Shown one piece after another: positions 15,603 through 16,066 of a stretch of DNA of 16,066 nt (within the stretch, counting starts at the first letter, position 1; every line of letters begins with the position of its first letter). The notes beneath the pieces were generated by a model. That model had not been told where the DNA came from. It searched no databases and saw only the letters and a program-made list of their open reading frames with translations. The position numbers were made by a program, and so were the translations under genes. The stretch is from Actinomycetota bacterium (GTDB lineage: Bacteria; Actinomycetota; Humimicrobiia; Humimicrobiales; Humimicrobiaceae). Where the stretch lies: assembly GCA_023379515.1 (NCBI GenBank), contig JAMCQQ010000118.1:1-16066 (forward strand). The letters run 5' to 3'.

Positions 15603-15959
15603 CAATGATTTTTTACATTTGATGTTTAGTAAAAAGTGTTTTTAAATATTTATAAAAAACATAATTGATAAAAGTATATGGAAGCATTTCAATTTCATAA
15701 TAGGAACAAAAGTAAGGCTGCAAGAATCAGGCTGGGTGTTTCGAAAACACGCAATCTTTGCCCCAGCTTAGGCAAAGCTTGCTCGGTTTCAGGCTTCGCT
15801 CTCCTCTTTAGAGAGGAACCGTGCCCGCTCAGCCTTCAAACGGTTTTCTCAACACCCAGCCTGATCCAATAATTTGTTTGCAATCACGAAAAAGAAATGC
15901 TAGCAAATTATATTTAAGTTAATAATTTTCACACTAAAAAAAGGAAAGGAAAAAAATAA
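15603..15959 (+). other. fusA-tuf intergenic region (357 bp)
   Basis: It contains an AT-rich stretch (15603-15725), the 140-bp inverted-repeat element (15726-15865) and a tail with the tuf ribosome binding site AAGGAAAGGA (15941-15950). A 64-codon open frame at 15678-15872 crosses the inverted repeat but has no ribosome binding site or protein-like composition, so I do not call a gene. I see no convincing promoter for tuf. Confidence 0.75.
15726..15865 (+). repeat. 140-bp inverted-repeat (fold-back) element upstream of tuf
   Basis: A perfect 15-base inverted repeat, ATCAGGCTGGGTGTT at 15726-15740 and its complement at 15851-15865, extends after two mismatches into GAAAAC/GTTTTC (15743-15748/15843-15848). 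Inside are hairpins CTTTGCC/GGCAAAG (15756-15762/15771-15777), TCCTCT/AGAGGA (15802-15807/15812-15817) and CGGTT/AACCG (15784-15788/15817-15821). The element is GC-rich in AT-rich flanks. It may be a MITE-like insertion, a structured tuf leader or a processing signal. No clear target-site duplication is visible. Confidence 0.75.
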
Positions 15960-16066
15960 ATGGCTAAGGAAAAATTTGCAAGAACTAAAATACATATGAA
16001 TATAGGCACCATAGGCCATGTTGACCACGGCAAGACAACTCTTACCTCTGCAATTACATACTGTCT
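15960..16066 (+). CDS. tuf: Elongation factor Tu, N-terminal fragment (cut by window edge)
   Basis: The frame opens [20 protein letters not shown] and runs on through the P-loop [17 protein letters not shown] to the window end, 35 full codons. GHVDHGKT is the EF-Tu GTP-binding G1 motif. AAGGAAAGGA at 15941-15950 provides the ribosome binding site, 9 bases from the ATG. It follows fusA as in the standard str operon. This is a second tuf start relative to the tuf end at 1-125, so the organism appears to hold two copies in direct orientation about 16 kb apart. Confidence 0.97.
   Translation, partial: MAKEKFARTKIHMNIGTIGHVDHGKTTLTSAITYC

Noticed and set aside
15678..15872. Plus-strand open frame of 64 codons upstream of tuf
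   Set aside because: It spans the inverted-repeat element, has no ribosome binding site, and its composition reflects the GC-rich palindrome.

Overview
The window is one continuous plus-strand block of translation and transcription genes from an AT-rich bacterium. The order is tuf (3' end only), rpmG, tRNA-Trp, secE, nusG, rplK, rplA, rplJ, rplL, rpoB, rpoC, rpsL, rpsG, fusA, tuf (5' end only). This is the fused bacterial 'rif' and 'str' cluster, bounded by two tuf fragments in direct orientation. All genes are intact except the two tuf pieces cut by the window edges, and I see no minus-strand gene. There is no L7Ae-like gene between rpoC and rpsL, which Bacillus-type Firmicutes usually have. 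RpoB (1155 aa) lacks the large insertions of the proteobacterial protein. RpoC (1404 aa) carries two extra blocks: an acidic coiled-coil insert near residues 145-262, placed like the beta' insert of Actinobacteria, and a block of about 130 aa in the trigger loop, placed like the SI3 insert of Gram-negative lineages. I cannot name the species; an uncultivated, deep-branching, AT-rich bacterium, possibly with actinobacterial affinity, is an inference.

Layout. 1-382: EF-Tu C-terminus, a good sigma70-type promoter, then rpmG (L33). 381-862: tRNA-Trp(CCA), whose first two bases are the last two bases of the rpmG stop codon, followed by two perfect tandem copies of a 202-bp structured unit. The unit begins inside the tRNA T loop, so the tRNA 3' end (to CCA plus two bases) occurs three times. 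888-1748: secE and nusG. 1735-4108: an internal promoter overlapping the nusG end, then rplK, rplA, an L10-type leader with an attenuator-like terminator, rplJ and rplL. 4109-4415: terminator-like hairpin and a candidate promoter before rpoB. 4416-12242: rpoB and rpoC. 12243-12557: intergenic region with a strong candidate promoter and a 5'-terminal hairpin. 12558-15602: rpsL, rpsG, an AT-rich terminator, fusA. 15603-15959: intergenic region holding a 140-bp inverted-repeat element. 15960-end: start of the second tuf.

Function. The genes supply ribosomal stalk and stalk base (L11, L10, L7/L12), L1, L33, S12 and S7, the elongation GTPases EF-G and EF-Tu, the RNA polymerase beta and beta' subunits, the elongation factor NusG and the translocase subunit SecE. 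The regulatory signals seen (L10 leader, rplL-rpoB hairpin, rpsG-fusA hairpin) fit the usual need to tune stalk proteins, polymerase and elongation factors separately within one cluster. The most unusual parts are the tRNA-derived tandem repeat, the tRNA/stop-codon overlap, the two RpoC insertions and the inverted-repeat element before tuf.
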